Part shown: positions 60,244 through 64,000 of the stretch, piece by piece
How the letters are laid out: each line of letters starts with the position of its first letter
How positions within the stretch are numbered: the first letter of the stretch is position 1
Assembly (NCBI GenBank): GCA_023428135.1
Contig: JAEYZG010000009.1
Span: forward strand, 1 to 64,000
Source of the DNA: Bacteroidota bacterium
GTDB lineage: Bacteria > Bacteroidota > Bacteroidia > Cytophagales > Cytophagaceae
DNA: 64,000 nt
Direction of reading: 5' to 3'
Program-made: the position numbers and the translations under genes
Notes under the pieces: model-generated
Databases searched by the model: none
What the model saw: the letters and a program-made list of their open reading frames with translations, nothing else
What the model was told of the DNA's origin: nothing

Positions 60244-61690
60244 CTAAAAATTTTTCAGATACTCTATAATACCCCTTAATAGTTCGCTTACCTTTTTTCT
60301 CAAGCTGTCTTAGCATTAAAGACATTCTTGGATTGCTTTGGAATTTATTTCTATGTAAATCAATAAATCTCCAATATAAACTGTCCCAGATATCTGTCCA
60401 TGGTCCGCGGGGATAATCGCTCATTTTTAATATATAGTTCGAACCAGAGATATATGGTTTGGTAGTAATAACCTGACCGGCAGCAAACTGGCTCATCCCA
60501 TATACATTAGGTACCATTACCCAATCATAGGCGTCAATATACATTTCCATAAACCATTTGTAAACTTCATCTGGATGTGTTTCGCAGAGAAGCATGAAGT
60601 TTCCTATTATCATAAGACGTTCTATATGATGGTTATATGAGTTACTAAGAACATTTGAAATGGTATGGTCAACCGGCAAAATTCCTGTGGATGCGTCCCA
60701 GAAAGATGTGGGGAGTTTTCTTTGATGATCAAAATAATTTTCTGTGCGGATATGTCTTCCTTTCAATTGGTATACAGCCCTCATGTATTCTCTCCAGCCA
60801 ATGATCTGCCTGATAAAACCTTCCAGTGAATTGATCGGAACCTTATTTTGATATTCCATAACCTTTTCCAAAACGTCGGCCGGAGTCAACAAACCTGAAT
60901 TGAGGAGTGGACTTAAGACTGAATGATAAATAAACGGATGCCTGGAGGAGATGGCATCCTCATAAGTTCCAAACAAATTTAACCTCTGACTGATAAAGGA
61001 TTCCAGCCATGATTTTGCTTCTCTATGATTAATAGGGTATAAAAAAGGTGTTGCAGTTCCAGGATTGGCGCTGAAATTTTTTTCTATGTAATCTATTGCC
61101 TCCTTTACGAATTCATTTGGTTGAGGGAAAAGGATTGTCGGAGGTGTATGATTTTTAGGAAGTTTTTTTCTGTTTTCATTATCAAAGCTCCATTTACCTC
61201 CTCTTGGTTTTCCATTATCAATCATTAAATCAAGTCGTTTTCTTTCATGAGAATAAAAATCTGCCATATGAAATTTATTATCGGAAAAATAGTCTTCAAG
61301 GGACCTCTTAGTATTGAGAAACATGGGCGAATTTTCTACAACTGTTTTGATTCCATTAATAGCTGCATTTTTTTCTATTCGTTTTGATAGCCAGTCATCT
61401 GTGGGATCTATATAAGTAATCTGATGGATTTTATTTTTTACCAACTCTTTAAATAGCTCTTCAGTATCAGAAAATTTTACCTGGTCAAAATACATGCAAT
61501 TAAATCCTTTTGATAAAAATTGGCGTTCATAAGCTTTCATACCGGCTCTGTGAAATATAAGTTTCTGTTTATGAAACTTATATTGGGTAAAAAGCAAAGG
61601 CTCTTCTATTAAACAGATAAGCTGGTTCTTCTTTCTGTGAAAGTTAATTTCAAATAACTGATGAGGAAATATTAAAAAAGCTTGATCCAT
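60227..61690 (-). CDS. Photolyase/cryptochrome of the FeS-BCP type lacking the cluster cysteines
   Basis: The 487-residue protein has the layout of the bacterial cryptochrome/photolyase group with an Fe-S cluster (FeS-BCP; PhrB-like): an N-terminal antenna domain, then the FAD-binding helical domain with IIGWREYMRAVYQ, VDAYDW-type VMVPNVYGMSQFA and SNYILKMSDY. In typical members SDY is followed by C-x2-C and a later C-P-F, with a further Cys in the helix before. Here the positions read P427 and P430 (SDYPRGP), Y377, and the last is absent, so no cluster can form. FAD chemistry may remain. A DNA-repair or light-sensing role is possible. It is convergent with the isoprenoid pair. Confidence 0.85.
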   Translation of the reverse strand: MDQAFLIFPHQLFEINFHRKKNQLICLIEEPLLFTQYKFHKQKLIFHRAGMKAYERQFLSKGFNCMYFDQVKFSDTEELFKELVKNKIHQITYIDPTDDWLSKRIEKNAAINGIKTVVENSPMFLNTKRSLEDYFSDNKFHMADFYSHERKRLDLMIDNGKPRGGKWSFDNENRKKLPKNHTPPTILFPQPNEFVKEAIDYIEKNFSANPGTATPFLYPINHREAKSWLESFISQRLNLFGTYEDAISSRHPFIYHSVLSPLLNSGLLTPADVLEKVMEYQNKVPINSLEGFIRQIIGWREYMRAVYQLKGRHIRTENYFDHQRKLPTSFWDASTGILPVDHTISNVLSNSYNHHIERLMIIGNFMLLCETHPDEVYKWFMEMYIDAYDWVMVPNVYGMSQFAAGQVITTKPYISGSNYILKMSDYPRGPWTDIWDSLYWRFIDLHRNKFQSNPRMSLMLRQLEKKGKRTIKGYYRVSEKFLVDAIA

Positions 61691-61739
61691 AGTGTTTTTT
61701 AAAAGTTTAAAGAGGCAATAGGATGTCGGATTAATTCGT

Positions 61740-61747
61740 TATTTTTG
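61740..61747 (+). promoter_or_regulatory. Putative -7 box upstream of the 61894 kinase
   Basis: TATTTTTG fits TAnnTTTG, but no convincing -33 TTTG lies at the right distance. If used, transcription would start near 61754 and run through the hairpin at 61781. Confidence 0.35.
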
Positions 61748-61780
61748 CAATTCGGAATTATATTCCTCTCTGCTTACACT

Positions 61781-61812
61781 GGTGACGGGGGAGTCCGTCA
61801 CCTCTTTTTCTC
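61781..61812 (+). terminator. Terminator-like hairpin in the leader of the 61894 kinase gene
   Basis: GGTGACGG (61781-61788) pairs with CCGTCACC (61795-61802) with a 6-base loop, then TCTTTTTCTCC. It lies about 90 bases before the ATG of the kinase and on its strand. It could be an attenuator, or the end of a short independent RNA. Confidence 0.6.
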
Positions 61813-61893
61813 CGGTTATCCATATTTTTTAATTTATTTTGAATCCTTTTTCTTACAAAACCAGTAATTAGAAGCATTGGTTTAAAGATAAGT

Positions 61894-62784
61894 ATGAAGG
61901 AAACCCAGACTTGTGATTATCAGCAATTTTTAGAAATACAAAAAGAAAACGCAAGGCTTAAAGAGCATATCACCACTCAGGAGAATATGTTTGGAATGAC
62001 TCTGCGTAATATGGGTGGTCTTAATCAGGAACTCAAGTTTGCCAAAGAGAAAATTAAAGAACAGAATCTTCTTCTGGAAAAGATAGTTGCTGATCGTACA
62101 ATTGAGCTTCTTGCAATCAATAACCAGCTGAATGCCTTGTTATATCGCGCATCTCATGATATGAAAGGGCCAGTAAGCACTTCCGAAGGTCTTCTTAATC
62201 TTATAGAGCTTACCAATGATCAGGAAGAGATTAAGGAAATGTCAAATTTAATGAGACTGACTTTACGCAAGCTAAGTAGGCTATTGGATGGACTTTCATT
62301 CCTTGGAAGATTAAAAACTGAAAAAAGTATTTTAACCAGAATAAATTTCGATACTTTCTTTTCAGAATTTAAAGATAAACTTTACCAAAATCATTCTCAC
62401 AGATTTCCTGTTATTCATGTTCAATTTCCGGAAAACAGAAATTTCAATTCAGATCCGGATATTCTAGATGTTATCTTCAGAGAGATATTTGAAAACAGTA
62501 TTATTTTCGGAAGAAACGATATCCTTGAAATCACCTTTGTCATGGATATAACACATGATCATATTACTTTTTCAATTACTGATAATGGATATGGAATTAG
62601 AGAAGGGCTGCTTAGTCTTGTAACAGAAATGTTTTTCAGAGGTAGTGAAAAGTCTGAAGGTAGTGGAATGGGCTTATTCCTGGTGCAAAGCGCTGTGGAA
62701 CATTTGCAGGGAGAGCTCTTTATTTCAAGCGGAGAGAAAAAGGGGACAACTGTAAAGATTGTTATCCCAAATAGTAATATCTGA
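61894..62784 (+). CDS. Soluble sensor histidine kinase
   Basis: The 296-residue protein starts with a coiled coil (about 10-80), then the H-box YRASHDMKGPVSTSEG (H88) and a HATPase domain with N-box EIFENSIIFG, G1 TDNGYG and GSGMGLFLVQSAV. There are no membrane helices and no recognisable sensory domain beyond the coil, so the signal is probably received through partner proteins. No response regulator gene is adjacent. A hairpin in the leader may affect its expression. The group is similar to the Bacteroidota kinases with a SHDMKGP H-box. Confidence 0.87.
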   Translation: MKETQTCDYQQFLEIQKENARLKEHITTQENMFGMTLRNMGGLNQELKFAKEKIKEQNLLLEKIVADRTIELLAINNQLNALLYRASHDMKGPVSTSEGLLNLIELTNDQEEIKEMSNLMRLTLRKLSRLLDGLSFLGRLKTEKSILTRINFDTFFSEFKDKLYQNHSHRFPVIHVQFPENRNFNSDPDILDVIFREIFENSIIFGRNDILEITFVMDITHDHITFSITDNGYGIREGLLSLVTEMFFRGSEKSEGSGMGLFLVQSAVEHLQGELFISSGEKKGTTVKIVIPNSNI

Positions 62785-62839
62785 TTTTCGACCTCGTATT
62801 TGTATTTATAATCTTCTAATGGAAGAGTAAGGAATGTAT

Positions 62840-64000
62840 TCAAAACTTTCCACCGGATCCACCACCTCCGAAATTACCTTCTCCAAATTCAAAATTATCT
62901 TGTTGAGCTGAGTCTTTTCCCATCGACTCTGCGATTATCAATGCTTCTGCGTCAGATAAGTTAAATTCATTTTCTAAGTCTTCTTTATTTACTGTTAATC
63001 CTGCTTTAGGTGTTTTCAAAAGCTTATTTACAAACCAGGCAACACCAATCATAATAGCTCCTGCAAGTGTAATTGTTATTTCATGATGGCCAAGACTGAA
63101 ATAGTATTTGAAAGTAAATACAGCAAAAGCAATAAGAAGTATTCCCAGGTGAAGTTGTAATCTGTCTTTTTGGGTTACACCAAAATATATATATAGCAAA
63201 GGTATAGTAGCTGTAGTTATATAAAATAACCAGGCCAAAGGTATTTGAGCACTTGAGTAATCATCATTAAGTACAGCATTAAGCTCTCTTACTACAAAGT
63301 AATTAACGGAAAGGTATAGTGTGAGTAAGCAAAGCAATTCAAGGATATTAAAATTATCTTTCCAGATTATCCATTTTTCAACGTAAGCATATTTTTTGAT
63401 AAGCAGATATATAAGGAAGGTTGTAAGGCCTATCACAAAAGGGCATACGGCTTTACCAATATTTCCTGCATTTGATACCATATAGAAAATAAGATATATC
63501 AGAACTGCGAATGCCAAAGCTGTGATCAGGCGGTCCACATAACGGATGGCAAAGAAAAGTAGAACTGGTAGAGAAATTGTAAGTACTTGAATGAGGTTAT
63601 CACTTTCATTATAGTAAGATTCGCCAGCGCGGTTTAAAATATCTATAAATATAGCTATTGCAGAAATAAAGAGGCCAACCGTGGCATATTGCAATGCATC
63701 ATCAACTCCTGCCCTGAAAAACTTTTTTTCTTTAATTACCATTTCGGTTGTGAAACCTGTAATAATTGCATAAATCAACATTCTGATTGGTAATCCAGAT
63801 CCAGAGATGGTGTCATGAATTGTTATCAGAGTGATAAGGCCTAGACTAGCGCATATTAATATAGAGGTAAAGAGGAATAAGCCTGTTCTTATAAAGAAAT
63901 TAGGAGTGTAAAGGTTATTTATATATGTTCCCTTTATCTTTTCAAATGTGTGTTCGGAAAATAATTGTTTTTCTTTCCATACCTTAGCCTGCTTGAGAAG
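62840..64000 (-). CDS. Multi-spanning membrane protein with Gly-rich C-terminus, 5' end outside window
   Basis: The frame is open at the right edge, so the N-terminus is missing; 386 residues are visible. There are about ten membrane helices, a soluble segment near the C-terminus (L-E-N-E-F-N-L-S-D-A-E-A-L-I-I-A-E) and a Gly/Phe tail (FGGGGSGGKF-like; core GGGGSGG). An internal ATG at 63781 is probably not the start, because the frame continues upstream with coding-like sequence to the edge. The Gly tail recalls that of TPM-domain membrane proteins, but no domain was recognised. Confidence 0.75.
   Translation of the reverse strand, partial: LLKQAKVWKEKQLFSEHTFEKIKGTYINNLYTPNFFIRTGLFLFTSILICASLGLITLITIHDTISGSGLPIRMLIYAIITGFTTEMVIKEKKFFRAGVDDALQYATVGLFISAIAIFIDILNRAGESYYNESDNLIQVLTISLPVLLFFAIRYVDRLITALAFAVLIYLIFYMVSNAGNIGKAVCPFVIGLTTFLIYLLIKKYAYVEKWIIWKDNFNILELLCLLTLYLSVNYFVVRELNAVLNDDYSSAQIPLAWLFYITTATIPLLYIYFGVTQKDRLQLHLGILLIAFAVFTFKYYFSLGHHEITITLAGAIMIGVAWFVNKLLKTPKAGLTVNKEDLENEFNLSDAEALIIAESMGKDSAQQDNFEFGEGNFGGGGSGGKF

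Noticed and set aside
1..64000. tRNA, rRNA, prophage or integrase genes
   Set aside because: No cloverleaf, rRNA-like sequence, integrase or phage structural gene was recognised in either strand.

Overview
The window is an AT-rich chromosomal segment of a Bacteroidota bacterium, most likely a gliding, polysaccharide-degrading Cytophagales (Cytophaga/Sporocytophaga-like). The reasons are: secreted proteins with type IX secretion (T9SS) C-terminal signals, a PorP/SprF protein, two 7TMR-DISM receptors, a very large SBBP/CARDB surface protein, and promoters of the Bacteroidota -33 TTTG / -7 TAnnTTTG type. I see no rRNA, tRNA, CRISPR array, prophage or intact insertion sequence. Nearly all of it is ordinary chromosome, with short operons separated by hairpin terminators.

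Layout. 1-6287: 5' part of a giant modular surface protein (minus strand). 6.7-8.4 kb: an orphan NarL-type regulator with Glu at the phosphoacceptor position, an operator-like repeat array, and two small proteins. 8.5-9.4 kb: ROK sugar kinase. 9.6-15.4 kb: TolC/RND/adaptor efflux operon, convergent with a histidine kinase/OmpR regulator pair (15.5-17.4 kb). 17.7-21.2 kb: beta-helix T9SS protein. 21.3-23.2 kb: MarR regulator, ferredoxin-NADP reductase and [2Fe-2S] ferredoxin. 23.3-26.2 kb: Spy-like protein and a GH3 beta-glucosidase. 26.4-28.3 kb: a 7TMR-DISM receptor whose output domain is a transposase-derived zinc ribbon. 28.4-34.4 kb: chalcone-isomerase-like protein, two stand-alone TonB C-terminal proteins, a LuxR regulator, a small gene, a cation/H+ antiporter and small proteins.

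34.4-39.2 kb is the most interesting region. An ECF-type sigma factor and its membrane anti-sigma factor are divergent from a PorP/SprF protein and a secreted multi-Ig protein. The anti-sigma factor ends, outside the membrane, in a SprB-like repeat plus a T9SS type B-like C-terminal domain, the same ending as the neighbouring secreted protein. I infer a surface-sensing or secretion-feedback circuit.

39.5-47.3 kb holds an LpxO-like hydroxylase, an SPFH protein, an ACP-like protein without the carrier serine, a DksA-type zinc finger, HrpB helicase, lipoprotein MsrB, a very acidic secreted protein and an HdeD-like protein. 47.4-52 kb: a membrane protein with a bactofilin-like beta-solenoid, an MreB paralogue, and a 7TMR-DISM histidine kinase. 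52-57.1 kb: a trypsin-like protease operon, M48 protease, SIMPL protein and ammonium transporter. 57.7-61.7 kb: an HpnE/phytoene-desaturase-like flavoenzyme with a Pyr4/PaxB-like membrane terpene cyclase candidate, convergent with a photolyase that lacks the Fe-S cluster cysteines. 61.9-64 kb: a soluble histidine kinase and a partial multi-spanning membrane protein.

All family assignments come from reading sequence motifs by eye. No database search was run.
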